From the NCBI GenBank assembly GCA_038209775.1, contig JBBQXK010000006.1, forward strand, positions 67,718-131,717: DNA of 64,000 nt. Direction: 5' to 3'. Position 1 is the stretch's first letter; each line of letters begins with the position of its first letter. This document shows, one piece after another, positions 42,061 to 52,129 of the stretch. Source of the DNA: JBBQXK01 sp038209775. Lineage in GTDB: Bacteria > Pseudomonadota > Alphaproteobacteria > Rhodobacterales > Rhodobacteraceae. A program made the position numbers and the translations under genes. Under the pieces are notes generated by a model. That model did not search any database and was not told the origin of the DNA. It was given only the letters and a program-made list of their open reading frames with translations.

Positions 42061-45000
42061 TCAGAGGTCTTCCAGAATCCGCACCCCCGGAAACGACTTG
42101 ATCGCCGCCCGCACCTTGGGCGTCACCGGATAGGGCTGCGGCAATTCCACATCCACCTCTTCGCCCGTCGCAGGCACCAGCATGCACAGCCGCACCGGCG
42201 CGCGTGACCGCCCGCCCTCGGCCAAAGTCCGCGCCAACAGCGTGGCCAGCGGCGCCAACGCCTCGGGCCCCGCCACGTGGATGCGCACCCCGGTCGCCCC
42301 CGCCTCTTCGGCAATCGCATCCGCCGACGCCACCGACCGCGCCAAGAGTTTCAGCGTCTCACCCTCCATCGTGGCCTCGGCGGTGATGACCACGTTCTTG
42401 CCCGGTTCTAGCAAATCACGCGCCGCATCCAGCACGTCCGAGAACACCGTCACCTCATAGGCCCCGGTCGGATCGGACAGCGCCACAAAGGCATAGCGGT
42501 TGCCCCGCGCCGATTTCTTTTCCTGCCGGTTGGCCACCGCCCCCGCCATCTTGGCCACCAGCGGGCCTTGGGCTGCCGCACGCGTCACCTCGGCCAGCGT
42601 CTTGACATCGCGGCGGCGCAAGGCCCCCATCGCATCGTCCAGGGGGTGGCCCGACAGGTAGAACCCGATGGCCGCCTGCTCCTGCGTCAGCCGCTCGATG
42701 GTCAGCCAGTCATCGCGAAACGGGATGCGCGGTTCGGGAATATCGGTGCCGCCTTCGCCGAACAGCCCGCCCTGCGCCGACGCCTTCGCCTCATGCACCG
42801 CCGCCGAATACGCGACCAGCGCATCCAGCCCCTCGAACACCCGCGCGCGGTTGCGGTCCAGCACATCGAACGCGCCCGCCCGCGCCAGCATCTCCAACGG
42901 GCGCTTGCCGACGCGTTTCAGATCCACCCTGCGCGCCACGTCGAAAAGCGTGGCAAAGGGCCGCCCGCCCCGCCCCGCAACGATCATCTTCATCGCCTCG
43001 ACACCGACGTTCTTCAGCGCCCCAAGGCCATAGACAACCGCCCCGTCCCGCACCGAAAACAGCGCCTCGCCCGCGTTCACGCAAGGGGCCACAATCGCAA
43101 TCTCCAGCCTTTTCCGAACCTCCTCCGCATATTCCGCCAGCTTGTCGGTCAGGTGGATATCGCAGTTCATCACTGCCGCCATGAACTCGACCGGATGGTT
43201 CGCCTTCAGCCACGCCGTCTGATAGCTGACCACGGCATAGGCCGCCGCGTGCGATTTGTTGAACCCGTAGTCCGCAAACTTCTCCAAAAGGTCAAAGACC
43301 TCACCCGCCTTGTCGCGAGTAACCCCGTTCCCCATCGCCCCTTCGATGAACTTTGGACGCTCCTTCGCCATCTCGGCCGCGATCTTCTTGCCCATGGCCC
43401 GGCGCAACAGGTCGGCCCCGCCAAGGCTGTACCCCGCCATGACCTGCGCAATCTCCATCACCTGTTCCTGATAAACGATGATGCCTTGCGTCTCTTTCAG
43501 GATATGGTCGATGGACGGGTGCAGGCTTTCCATCGGACGCAGGCCGTTCTTCACCTCGCAATAGACCGGGATGTTCGCCATAGGCCCAGGCCGGTACAGC
43601 GCCACCAAGGCCACGATATCCTCGATGCAGGTCGGCTTCATCCGACGCAGTGCATCCATCATGCCGCTGCTTTCCACCTGAAACACCGCCACCGTGCGGG
43701 CACTGGCGTACAGCGCATAGGATTTCGCGTCGTCCAGCGGGATGCGGTCGATATCCACCTCAACCCCCCGCAGGCGCAACAGGTCAATCGCCCCCTTGAT
43801 GACCGTCAGCGTCTTCATGCCCAGAAAGTCGAACTTCACCAACCCCGCCGCCTCGACCCATTTCATGTTGAACTGGGTCGCGGGCATGTCCGACCGGGGG
43901 TCCTGGTACAAAGGCACCAGCTCATCCAAAGGCCGGTCGCCGATCACCACCCCTGCCGCATGGGTCGATGCGTTCCGCAACAGCCCCTCAAGCGCCGCCG
44001 CATAGTCCAAGAGACGCCCCACCACCTCCTCTTTCGCCGCCTCCCGCAGTCGCGGCTCGTCGGCCAAGGCCTTGGTGATCGACACCGGCTTGACCCCCTC
44101 GACCGGGATCATCTTCGACAGCCGGTCCACCTGACCATAGGGCAATTGCAAAACCCGCCCCACATCGCGGACCGCAGCCTTGGACAGAAGCGCGCCAAAG
44201 GTGATGATCTGCCCCACCCGGTCACGCCCGTACTTGCCCTGCACATAGGTGATGACCTCTTCCCGCCGGTCCATGCAGAAATCGATGTCGAAATCGGGCA
44301 TCGAAACCCGCTCGGGGTTCAGGAACCGCTCGAACAGCAGGCCATAGGCCAAAGGGTCCAGATCGGTGATGGTCAGCGCATAGGCGACCAGCGACCCCGC
44401 CCCCGACCCCCGCCCCGGGCCGACCGGGATGCCCTGCTTCTTGGCCCACTGGATGAAATCGGCCACGATCAGGAAATACCCCGGGAACCCCATCTGCTCG
44501 ATGATCTTCAACTCGAAGTCCAGCCGCGCCTCATACGCCTCCAGCGTCACCGCATGCGGGATCACCGCCAACCTTGCCGCCAGCCCCGCCCGCGCCTGCC
44601 TGCGCAACTCCTCCACCTCGTCATCGGCGAACTTCGGCAGGATCGGCGCACGCTTCTGCGCCGCATAGGCGCAACGGCGGGCAATCTCGACCGTGTTCTC
44701 GACCGCCTCGGGAAGGTCGGCAAACAGCGCGCACATCTCGGCCTCGGACTTGAGGTGATGCGCCGGCGTCAGGCGGCGGCGGGGGGTCTGCTGGTCGACA
44801 TAGGCGCCCTCGGCAATGCAGATCAGCGCGTCATGCGCCTGATACATCGCGGCTTTCGGGAAATAGACATCGTTCGTCGCCACCAGCGGCAGGCCCATGT
44901 CATAGGCCAGCGCGATCATCGCACCTTCCGTCGCCCGCTCGACCGCAGGCAATTGGCCCGCCTCATCGGGATGACGCTGCACCTCGACATAGCAGCGCCC

Positions 45001-45504
45001 CGCAAACGCCGCCGCCAACCGCTCCAGCGCCGCACGGGCCTTGACTTCTTGCCCCGCCTCCAGATGCCGCCCGACCGGGCCGCCCGCCCCCCCCGTCAGG
45101 CAGATCAGCCCCCCGGCATGGGCCGACAACTGGTCCCAGGTCACCTGCGGCACCTGGCCCCCCGTTCCGATGTACAGGCACGAGTTCAGCTTCAGAAGGT
45201 TCAGATACCCCGCCTCGGACTGCGCCAGCAGAACCACCGGCGCCGGCACCCGAGGCCGCTCGCCCGGCTGCACCGGGTCAAACCCCAGCGCCACCTGACA
45301 CCCCAGGATCGGCTGCACCCCCGCGCCTACGGCCACGGTCGAAAACTCCAGCGCCGCGAACATGTTGTTGGTGTCGGTCACCGCCACCGCCGGAACACCG
45401 GCCTTGGCGGTCAGGTCCACCAGCTTTTTCACCGGCACCGCACCCTCCAGCAGCGAATGCTCGGTATGGACGCGCAGATGGATGAATCGCGGGGCTTTGG
45501 ACAT
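42061..45504 (-). CDS. dnaE: DNA polymerase III, alpha subunit
   Basis: Replicative polymerase subunit, 1147 residues. In order: PHP domain (about 6-280, FIHLRVHTEHSLLEGAVPVK), C-family polymerase core with catalytic aspartates in MPDFDIDFCMDRREEV, the thumb/fingers blocks ATQFNMKWVEAAGLVKFDFL and GFNKSHAAAYAVVSYQTAWL, helix-hairpin-helix (about 800-900), OB-fold (about 985-1060) and C-terminal tail. Length and motifs fit DnaE1 and not the shorter mutagenic DnaE2, and no imuA/imuB is adjacent. It converges on the histidine kinase with a six-base gap. Confidence 0.96.
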   Translation of the reverse strand: MSKAPRFIHLRVHTEHSLLEGAVPVKKLVDLTAKAGVPAVAVTDTNNMFAALEFSTVAVGAGVQPILGCQVALGFDPVQPGERPRVPAPVVLLAQSEAGYLNLLKLNSCLYIGTGGQVPQVTWDQLSAHAGGLICLTGGAGGPVGRHLEAGQEVKARAALERLAAAFAGRCYVEVQRHPDEAGQLPAVERATEGAMIALAYDMGLPLVATNDVYFPKAAMYQAHDALICIAEGAYVDQQTPRRRLTPAHHLKSEAEMCALFADLPEAVENTVEIARRCAYAAQKRAPILPKFADDEVEELRRQARAGLAARLAVIPHAVTLEAYEARLDFELKIIEQMGFPGYFLIVADFIQWAKKQGIPVGPGRGSGAGSLVAYALTITDLDPLAYGLLFERFLNPERVSMPDFDIDFCMDRREEVITYVQGKYGRDRVGQIITFGALLSKAAVRDVGRVLQLPYGQVDRLSKMIPVEGVKPVSITKALADEPRLREAAKEEVVGRLLDYAAALEGLLRNASTHAAGVVIGDRPLDELVPLYQDPRSDMPATQFNMKWVEAAGLVKFDFLGMKTLTVIKGAIDLLRLRGVEVDIDRIPLDDAKSYALYASARTVAVFQVESSGMMDALRRMKPTCIEDIVALVALYRPGPMANIPVYCEVKNGLRPMESLHPSIDHILKETQGIIVYQEQVMEIAQVMAGYSLGGADLLRRAMGKKIAAEMAKERPKFIEGAMGNGVTRDKAGEVFDLLEKFADYGFNKSHAAAYAVVSYQTAWLKANHPVEFMAAVMNCDIHLTDKLAEYAEEVRKRLEIAIVAPCVNAGEALFSVRDGAVVYGLGALKNVGVEAMKMIVAGRGGRPFATLFDVARRVDLKRVGKRPLEMLARAGAFDVLDRNRARVFEGLDALVAYSAAVHEAKASAQGGLFGEGGTDIPEPRIPFRDDWLTIERLTQEQAAIGFYLSGHPLDDAMGALRRRDVKTLAEVTRAAAQGPLVAKMAGAVANRQEKKSARGNRYAFVALSDPTGAYEVTVFSDVLDAARDLLEPGKNVVITAEATMEGETLKLLARSVASADAIAEEAGATGVRIHVAGPEALAPLATLLARTLAEGGRSRAPVRLCMLVPATGEEVDVELPQPYPVTPKVRAAIKSFPGVRILEDL

Positions 45505-45800
45505 GGCCGCACCCTACCCGCCCCCGCATCCGCCGCAAGGGTGGCCGTGCCTTTGCCCCCACGCCACGGGTCCGTCATTCTGCCCTTATTTCGCGCAAAC
45601 CCCGCCCATTATTCCGGCAAAAGGCGAAAGTGCTTCGCCCCTGCCGCCAAACGTTCCGCTTGCCTTGTGGGCAGGGCACGGGCTTCATGCTTGACAGGGA
45701 GCGGGTGTGAAAACCCGGGGGGTACAGGGATCGCTTTACGCCGCATCGGGCGGTCCTTGGGCATTGCCTCGAACGAGGAGAAGGCGGCGCAGGTTTGCAA

Positions 45801-47207
45801 ATGTCCGAGGTCGCGTTTCTGTTGAACGGAACGCCGGTCCGCGTCACGGGTCATCCGCCCACGCGGACCCTGCTTGACTGGCTGCGCGAGGCGCGCGGCC
45901 TGACCGGCACGAAAGAGGGCTGCAACGAAGGCGACTGCGGCGCCTGCACCGTCATGGTCACCGATGCCGAGGGCACCGCGCGCGCACTCAACGCCTGCAT
46001 CCTGTTCCTGCCGCAGATCGCCGGACAGGCCGTGCGTACCGTCGAAGGGCTGGCCAACCCCGACGGCACCCTGCACCCGGTCCAGACCGCGATGATCGAC
46101 CACCACGGCGCGCAATGCGGCTTTTGCACGCCGGGGTTCGTCATGTCGATGGCCTGCGCCCATGCGAACGGCCGCACCGACCACGACGACCAGCTTGCGG
46201 GCAACCTATGCCGCTGCACCGGCTACGCCCCGATCATCCGCGCGGCCGAGGCTGCCGAAGGCACCCCACGCCCGGCATGGCTCGCCACCGACCGTGATTT
46301 CATCTTTGCTCAAGTATCCTCGGGGGGTTCGGGGGGCAGACAGCCCCCCGGCGACGCCTTCACCCCGACCACCACCGACGACCTCGCGACATGGTACGCC
46401 GCCAACCCCGACGCCACACTGATCGCCGGGGCCACCGACGTCGGCCTCTGGGTGACCAAACAGCTGCGCGACCTCGCCCCCGTGGCCTTCCTGAACGGCA
46501 TCGCTGACCTCGCCCGCATCGAACCCCATGGCGACACAATCCGCATCGGCGCGGGCGTCACCCTTTCGGCCCTGTGGGAGGCGATGAAAGCCCCCCACCC
46601 GTCCTTTGCCGAACTGATCCGCCGCTACTCATCCGTACAGGTCCGCAACGCCGCAACCATCGGCGGCAACATCGCCAACGGCTCGCCCATCGGCGACGGC
46701 CCCCCCGCGTTGATCGCCATGGCGGCCACCCTGCACCTGCGCCACGGCGACACCCGCCGCGACCTCGCACTTGAGGATTTCTTCCTTGCCTACCGCAAAC
46801 AGGACCGGAACCCGGGCGAGTTTGTCGAGGCCGTCACCATCCCCGCCACCGCCCCCGCCCTGCGCTGCTACAAGATATCGAAACGCTTCGATCAGGATAT
46901 CTCCGCCGTCTGCGGCTGCTTCAACGTGACCGTCACCAACGGCACCGTCACACAGGCCCGCATCGCCTTCGGCGGCATGGCCGGCACCCCCAAACGCGCG
47001 TCCCATGTCGAGGCGGCACTGCTGGGCCAGCCGTGGACCATGGCCACCATCACCGCAGCCCTGCCCGCTTTCGCACAAGACTACGCACCAATGTCCGACA
47101 TGCGCGCCTCTGCTGCCTACCGCCTGACCACCGCGCAGAACCTGCTGACCCGGTATTTCCACGACCTCGCCGGAGCCCCAGTCTCGGTGCTGGAGGTGAC
47201 GCCATGA
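45801..47207 (+). CDS. xdhA: Xanthine dehydrogenase small subunit (2Fe-2S and FAD)
   Basis: Cytoplasmic electron-transfer subunit of xanthine dehydrogenase, which oxidises hypoxanthine and xanthine to urate with NAD. The 468 residues comprise a plant-type 2Fe-2S domain (CNEGDCGACTVMV), a second 2Fe-2S domain (CGFCTPGFVMS and CRCTGYAPI) and a CO-dehydrogenase-type FAD domain (about 186-460; LIAGATDVGLWVTKQLR and VRNAATIGGNIANGSPIGDG). The linker at residues 166-183 (DFIFAQVSSGGSGGRQPP) is encoded by an in-frame copy of the dispersed palindromic element. ATG at 45801 (TTG at 45795 is also in frame). Its end overlaps xdhB by ATGA. The 296-base leader shows no gene; TTGACA lies at 45691. Confidence 0.96.
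   Translation: MSEVAFLLNGTPVRVTGHPPTRTLLDWLREARGLTGTKEGCNEGDCGACTVMVTDAEGTARALNACILFLPQIAGQAVRTVEGLANPDGTLHPVQTAMIDHHGAQCGFCTPGFVMSMACAHANGRTDHDDQLAGNLCRCTGYAPIIRAAEAAEGTPRPAWLATDRDFIFAQVSSGGSGGRQPPGDAFTPTTTDDLATWYAANPDATLIAGATDVGLWVTKQLRDLAPVAFLNGIADLARIEPHGDTIRIGAGVTLSALWEAMKAPHPSFAELIRRYSSVQVRNAATIGGNIANGSPIGDGPPALIAMAATLHLRHGDTRRDLALEDFFLAYRKQDRNPGEFVEAVTIPATAPALRCYKISKRFDQDISAVCGCFNVTVTNGTVTQARIAFGGMAGTPKRASHVEAALLGQPWTMATITAALPAFAQDYAPMSDMRASAAYRLTTAQNLLTRYFHDLAGAPVSVLEVTP
46296..46349 (-). repeat. Dispersed palindromic element, copy 6, inside xdhA
   Basis: Read in reverse it is GGGGGG-CTGTCTG-CCCCCC, GAACCCCCCGAGGATACTTG, then AGCAAAGATGAAATC. This matches the intergenic copy at 52020 in almost every base of hairpin and tail. 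It adds no frameshift and codes for a Gly/Ser/Pro linker between the 2Fe-2S and FAD domains. Confidence 0.88.
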
Positions 47208-49555
47208 CCATGGGCAAACCCCTTCCCCACGACTCAGGCCCCCTGCATGTCAGCGGTCAGGCCCGCTATGTCGACGACATCCCCCTGCCCGGCAACGCCC
47301 TGCATCTGGCCTTCGGCCTGTCCACCTGCGCCCACGGCGACATCGCGGGAACAGACCTTTCCGCCGCGCGCGCCGCCCCCGGCGTCGTCATGGTGCTGTC
47401 GGCGGCCGATTTCACCGACATGCCCGACTGCAGCCCCTCGGCCCATGACGAACCGTTGCTGGCGACGGGCCGGGTGCATCATGTGGGGCAGGCGGTGTTT
47501 CTGGTGGTGGCCGACAGCCACCTTGCCGCCCGCCGCGCCGCCCGTCTGGGCAAGATCGACTACACCCCGCTGCCCGCCCTTCTGACGGTGGACGACGCCC
47601 TCGCCGCCAACAGCCGCTTTGAATCCGGCCCAGTCATCTGGCAACGCGGAGACGCAAGCGCGGCCATCGCCGCCGCCCCGCAGACCATCGAAGGCAGCTT
47701 CGAGGTCGGCGGCCAGGAACATTTCTATCTGGAAGGTCAGGTCGCCGCCGCCATCCCGGGCGAAGGCGGCGACATGCTGGTCCATTCCAGTACCCAGCAC
47801 CCGACCGAGATCCAGCACAAGGTCGCCCACGCCCTGCACCTGCCGATGTCACAGGTCCGGGTGGAAACCCGCCGCATGGGCGGTGGCTTTGGCGGCAAGG
47901 AAAGTCAGGGCAACGCGCTGGCCATCGCCTGCGCCGTGGTCGCCGCCCGCACCGGCCGACCCGCCCGCATGCGCTATGACCGCGACGACGACATGGTCAT
48001 CACCGGCAAGCGCCACGACCTGCGCATCCGGTATCGCGCCGGGATCGACGCACAGGGCCGCATCCTTGGCCTCGAATTCACCCACCTTTTCCGCTGCGGC
48101 TGGAGCCTTGATCTGTCGCTGCCCGTCGCTGACCGCGCCATGCTGCACGCCGACAACTGCTATTGGCTGCCCGCCATCCGCATCGAAAGCCACCGCCTTA
48201 AAACCAACACCCAGTCCGCCACCGCCTATCGCGGTTTCGGCGGCCCGCAGGGCATGGTCGGGATCGAGCGCGTCATCGACCACGCCGCCCACGCCACAGG
48301 CCGCGACCCCCTCGACGTGCGGCGCATCAACTTCTACCGCGCCGAAAGCCCCAAGGGCGCGGGAACCGGCAAACGCTTTGGCGGCCAGTACTCCCCCAAG
48401 CCCGAGGAAATCGGCCCGCAGACCACCCCCTACCACATGCCGGTCGAGGATTTCATCGCCCACGAACTGGTCGCCGAACTCGAACGCACCAGCGATTACC
48501 AGGCCCGCAAGGCTGCAATTGCGGCATGGAACGCCAAAAACCCGATCCTGAAAAAGGGCATCGCCCTCACCCCCGTGAAATTCGGGATCAGCTTTACCCT
48601 GACCATGTACAATCAGGCCGGCGCCCTCGTGCATGTCTATCAGGACGGCTCAGTGATCCTGAACCACGGCGGCACCGAGATGGGACAGGGCCTGTTCCAG
48701 AAGGTGGCACAGGTCACCGCCGGCGTGTTCGGCATCGACGCGAGCGCCGTCAAGATCACCGCCACCGACACCGCCAAGGTGCCCAACACCTCTGCCACCG
48801 CCGCCAGTTCCGGGGCCGATCTGAACGGCATGGCCGCCCAGGTCGCCGCCACCACCCTGCGCGACCGCATCGCAGCGCATCTGGCCGCGAAACACCAGGC
48901 CGACCCGTCCGAAGTGACCTTCGCCGGGGGCCGCGTGACGGTGAAAGGCACCGACCTCAGCTTCGCCGAGGCCGCACAATCCGCCTATCAGGCCCGCGTG
49001 CCCCTGTTCGCCACCGGCTTCTACGCGACGCCCAAGATCGTCTGGGACCGCATCAAGGGCACCGGCCGCCCGTTCTATTACTTCGCCTATGGGGCTGCCG
49101 TCACCGAAGTGGTCATCGACACCCTCACCGGCGAAAACCGCATCCTGCGCACGGACATCCTGCACGACACCGGTACCTCGCTGAACCCCGCCATCGATGT
49201 GGGCCAGATCGAAGGCGCCTATGTGCAGGGTGCCGGATGGCTGACCACTGAGGAGCTGGTGTGGGACGACAAGGGCAACCTCAAAACCCACGCCCCCAGC
49301 ACCTACAAGATCCCCGCCTGCTCGGACCGCCCGCGCATCTTCAACGTGGCGCTCTGGGGCCGCCCCAACCCCGAGGATACGGTGGGCAAGTCCAAGGCCG
49401 TGGGCGAGCCCCCCTTCATGCTGGGCATCTCGGCGCTTTATGCCCTGTCCGACGCCATCGCTGCCTGCGGTGACGGCACCCGCTACCCCGCCCTCGATGC
49501 GCCGGCCACGGCGGAACGGGTGCTGGCTGCCGTGGAACGGATGCGCGATGTTTGA
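47204..49555 (+). CDS. xdhB: Xanthine dehydrogenase large subunit (molybdopterin)
   Basis: Catalytic subunit, 783 residues. Molybdenum-cofactor binding segments are visible in order: RRMGGGFGGKES (about 223-234), TAYRGFGGPQGM, GGTEMGQGLFQKVAQV, NTSATAASSGADLNG and KAVGEPPFMLG, whose glutamate is the catalytic base. It starts inside the xdhA stop and its last 8 bases overlap xdhC, so expression of all three is coupled. Length agrees with the roughly 777 residues recalled for Rhodobacter capsulatus XdhB. Confidence 0.97.
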   Translation: MTMGKPLPHDSGPLHVSGQARYVDDIPLPGNALHLAFGLSTCAHGDIAGTDLSAARAAPGVVMVLSAADFTDMPDCSPSAHDEPLLATGRVHHVGQAVFLVVADSHLAARRAARLGKIDYTPLPALLTVDDALAANSRFESGPVIWQRGDASAAIAAAPQTIEGSFEVGGQEHFYLEGQVAAAIPGEGGDMLVHSSTQHPTEIQHKVAHALHLPMSQVRVETRRMGGGFGGKESQGNALAIACAVVAARTGRPARMRYDRDDDMVITGKRHDLRIRYRAGIDAQGRILGLEFTHLFRCGWSLDLSLPVADRAMLHADNCYWLPAIRIESHRLKTNTQSATAYRGFGGPQGMVGIERVIDHAAHATGRDPLDVRRINFYRAESPKGAGTGKRFGGQYSPKPEEIGPQTTPYHMPVEDFIAHELVAELERTSDYQARKAAIAAWNAKNPILKKGIALTPVKFGISFTLTMYNQAGALVHVYQDGSVILNHGGTEMGQGLFQKVAQVTAGVFGIDASAVKITATDTAKVPNTSATAASSGADLNGMAAQVAATTLRDRIAAHLAAKHQADPSEVTFAGGRVTVKGTDLSFAEAAQSAYQARVPLFATGFYATPKIVWDRIKGTGRPFYYFAYGAAVTEVVIDTLTGENRILRTDILHDTGTSLNPAIDVGQIEGAYVQGAGWLTTEELVWDDKGNLKTHAPSTYKIPACSDRPRIFNVALWGRPNPEDTVGKSKAVGEPPFMLGISALYALSDAIAACGDGTRYPALDAPATAERVLAAVERMRDV

Positions 49556-50480
49556 CGCCGCTGCACTGCAACAGGCCATCGCCGCCCACGGCCCCATTGC
49601 CCGCGTGGTGATCGCGTCGGTCGAAGGCTCATCCCCGCGCGAAGTCGGGGCGTCGATGCTGGTCTGGCCCGGCGGCCAGTCCGGCACCATCGGTGGCGGC
49701 GCGCTGGAATGGGACGCCACGCAGCGCGCCCGTGCCCTGCTGGCAGCACCCCCCACCCCGCACATCATCCGCATCCCCCTCGGCCCCGCCCTTGGCCAAT
49801 GCTGCGGCGGGGCGGTCACGCTCATGACCGAGGTGTTCACCGCCACAGACACCCTGCCCCACGACGTCATCGCCCGCAGTATCGACGGCAGGCCAATGCC
49901 CTTGGCAGTCAAGCGCCTTCTTGACCGCGCAAGGGCACAAGGCATCCTTCCCCCAGCCACGCTCCTGCAAGGCTGGTTCATCGAACCCATAGCGCGTGCA
50001 ACCCGGCACCTGTGGGTCTGGGGCGCGGGCCATGTCGGCCGCGCCCTGGTGCAGGTCCTGGCCCCCCTGCCCGGCCTTGCCATCACCTGGGTGGACGTGG
50101 CCGACGACCGCTATCCGGTCACCATCCCGCTGAACGTCACCGCCCTGCCCGCAGCCGACCCCGCAGCCCTCGTGCCCTATGCCCCCCTGAACGCCGACCA
50201 CCTGATCCTCACCTATTCCCACGCGCTTGACCTTGACCTCTGCCACCGCCTTTTGACCCAGGGGTTCACCAGCGCGGGCCTGATCGGGTCCGCCACCAAA
50301 TGGGCGCGCTTCCGGTCGCGGTTGGCAGCGCTCGGCCACAGCCCGCAGACCATTGCGCGCATCCAGTGCCCCATCGGCAACCCATCCCTTGGCAAGCACC
50401 CCCAGGCCATCGCCATCGGCGTGGCCCAAACCTTCCTCACCCCCGCCCGCACCAAGGCCCGACAGGAGAACGCCGGATGA
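49548..50480 (+). CDS. xdhC: Xanthine dehydrogenase accessory protein (cofactor insertion)
   Basis: XdhC binds molybdopterin and, with a desulfurase, inserts the sulfurated cofactor into XdhB. The 310 residues show the N-terminal XdhC domain (EGSSPREVGASMLVWPGGQ, then GTIGGGALEW and the double cysteine GQCCGGAV, which is important for cofactor binding) and a Rossmann-like C-terminal domain (VWGAGHVGRALVQVL). It overlaps xdhB upstream and the transporter ATPase downstream (ATGA), linking the enzyme to purine uptake. Confidence 0.96.
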   Translation: MFDAAALQQAIAAHGPIARVVIASVEGSSPREVGASMLVWPGGQSGTIGGGALEWDATQRARALLAAPPTPHIIRIPLGPALGQCCGGAVTLMTEVFTATDTLPHDVIARSIDGRPMPLAVKRLLDRARAQGILPPATLLQGWFIEPIARATRHLWVWGAGHVGRALVQVLAPLPGLAITWVDVADDRYPVTIPLNVTALPAADPAALVPYAPLNADHLILTYSHALDLDLCHRLLTQGFTSAGLIGSATKWARFRSRLAALGHSPQTIARIQCPIGNPSLGKHPQAIAIGVAQTFLTPARTKARQENAG

Positions 50481-52012
50481 CAATCCCCGACCGACCCGAG
50501 CTTTTGTCTGTTGAGGGGGTCACGAAAGCCTATCCCGGCGTCGTCGCCAACAGCGACGTGTCCTTTGCCATCAGCCGGGGCGAAATCCACGCGCTCTTGG
50601 GCGAAAACGGCGCGGGCAAGTCGACGCTGGTCAAGATGATCTACGGCCTCGTGAAACCCGACGCAGGCCGCATGCGCCTGAACGGCGCCGACTATACCCC
50701 CGCCCGCCCCGCCGCCGCGCGCACTGCAGGGGTGGCGATGGTGTTCCAGCACTTCAGCCTGTTCGAGGCGCTGAATGTCGCCGAAAACGTCGCCCTCGGC
50801 ATGGAAAACCCGCCGCCGATGCGGGAGTTGTCGGCCAAGATCAGGTCGGTGTCGCAGGAATACGGCCTGCCCCTCGACCCCGGTCGCATGGTTGGTGACC
50901 TCTCGGCGGGCGAGCGTCAGCGGGTCGAGATCATCCGCTGCCTGCTGCAGGACCCCAAGCTTCTCATCATGGATGAACCCACCTCGGTCCTGACCCCACA
51001 AGAGGTCGACATCCTGTTCAAGACCCTGCGCCAGTTATCCGCCGAAGGCACCGCGATCCTCTATATCTCTCACAAGCTTGAGGAAATCCGCACCCTGTGT
51101 GACGAGGCAACCATCCTGCGCCGGGGCAAGGTCGTCGCCACCTGCACCCCCCGCGAACGGACAGCGCGGGAGATGGCGGAACTGATGGTCGGCGCCGTTC
51201 TGACCCCCCCCGAACGCCACGCCACCCCCAAGGGGCCGGTCGCCCTGCAGGTCACCGACCTGTCCGTCAACTCCCCCATCCCCTTTGGCACATCCTTGAA
51301 AAGCGTCAGCTTTTCCGTGGCGCGGGGCGAGGTGCTGGGCATCGCCGGCGTGGCCGGGAACGGTCAGGATGAACTGCTGCTGGCCCTGTCGGGCGAACTG
51401 AAAGCCCCGAAGGATGCCGTAAAGATCGACAACGCCGGTGTGGGCGATACCGGCCCGAACGACCGCCGCCGTCTGGGCCTTGTCGCTGCCCCCGAAGAAC
51501 GCCTCGGCCACGCCGCAGCGCCGGACATGAGCCTTGTCGAAAACGCCCTCCTGTCAGGGGCGATGCGCAAGAACCTCACCAAAAACGGCTTCATCGACTG
51601 GCCCGCCACCACCGCCTTTGCGGAACAGATCGTCAAGGATTTCGACGTGCGCACCCCCGGCACCCATGTCGCCGCCCGCGCGCTGTCGGGCGGCAACCTG
51701 CAGAAATTCGTGGTGGGCCGCGAGTTGTCGCAATCCCCCTCCATCGTCATCATCAACCAGCCGACCTGGGGCGTCGACGCCTCTGCCGCCGCCGCGATCC
51801 GTCAGGCGATCCTTGACCGCGCGGGCGGCGGGGCGGCGGTGGTGGTGATCAGCCAGGACCTGGATGAGCTTCTGGAGATTGCCGACAACTTCAGCGCCCT
51901 GAACGGCGGCCGCCTGTCGCCCCCCCGCCCGGTCAAGGGCCTGACGGTGGACGAGATCGGCCTGATGATGGGCGGCGCCCACGGGATGGAGGTAGTGCAT
52001 CATGGCCAGTGA
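50477..52012 (+). CDS. ABC transporter ATPase, purine nucleoside type (NupA/BmpA system)
   Basis: A 511-residue ATPase with two fused nucleotide-binding domains as in sugar and nucleoside importers. First domain: Walker A GENGAGKST (42-50), signature LSAGERQRVEI, Walker B LLIMDEPTS. In the second domain the Walker A equivalent is the degenerate GVAGNGQDELLLAL and the signature is LSGGNLQKFVVGREL, which is normal for this family. It is translationally coupled to xdhC, which implies the substrate is a purine or nucleoside. The two permeases and the BMP protein follow. Confidence 0.94.
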   Translation: MTIPDRPELLSVEGVTKAYPGVVANSDVSFAISRGEIHALLGENGAGKSTLVKMIYGLVKPDAGRMRLNGADYTPARPAAARTAGVAMVFQHFSLFEALNVAENVALGMENPPPMRELSAKIRSVSQEYGLPLDPGRMVGDLSAGERQRVEIIRCLLQDPKLLIMDEPTSVLTPQEVDILFKTLRQLSAEGTAILYISHKLEEIRTLCDEATILRRGKVVATCTPRERTAREMAELMVGAVLTPPERHATPKGPVALQVTDLSVNSPIPFGTSLKSVSFSVARGEVLGIAGVAGNGQDELLLALSGELKAPKDAVKIDNAGVGDTGPNDRRRLGLVAAPEERLGHAAAPDMSLVENALLSGAMRKNLTKNGFIDWPATTAFAEQIVKDFDVRTPGTHVAARALSGGNLQKFVVGRELSQSPSIVIINQPTWGVDASAAAAIRQAILDRAGGGAAVVVISQDLDELLEIADNFSALNGGRLSPPRPVKGLTVDEIGLMMGGAHGMEVVHHGQ

Positions 52013-52019
52013 AGCCAAC

Positions 52020-52106
52020 GGGGGGCTGTCTGCCCCCGTCGCCCATCGGTCCTTGAACCGATGGCGGACTCGATGGTCGACCCCCCGAGGATATTTCTGC
52101 AAAGAT
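52020..52106 (+). repeat. Dispersed palindromic element, copy 7, long version
   Basis: GGGGG-CTGTCTG-CCCCC (52020-52036), an inserted hairpin CCATCGGT/ACCGATGG (about 52042-52063), then CCCCCGAGGATATTTCTGCA and AAGATGAAATCAAGG. It splits the ATPase gene from the first permease gene in an otherwise overlapping operon and could lower downstream expression. Confidence 0.85.
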
Positions 52107-52129
52107 GAAATCAAGGGTGAGGGAAGATC

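Noticed and set aside
42061..45504. Error-prone DnaE2 of an imuA-imuB-dnaE2 cassette
   Set aside because: Length and PHP/OB layout fit the replicative DnaE1, and no imuA or imuB gene is adjacent.
42568..45825. Open frame of 1085 codons on the plus strand
   Set aside because: It is antisense to dnaE along nearly its whole length, has an Arg/His/Pro-rich composition typical of high-GC shadow frames, and contains no recognisable domain.
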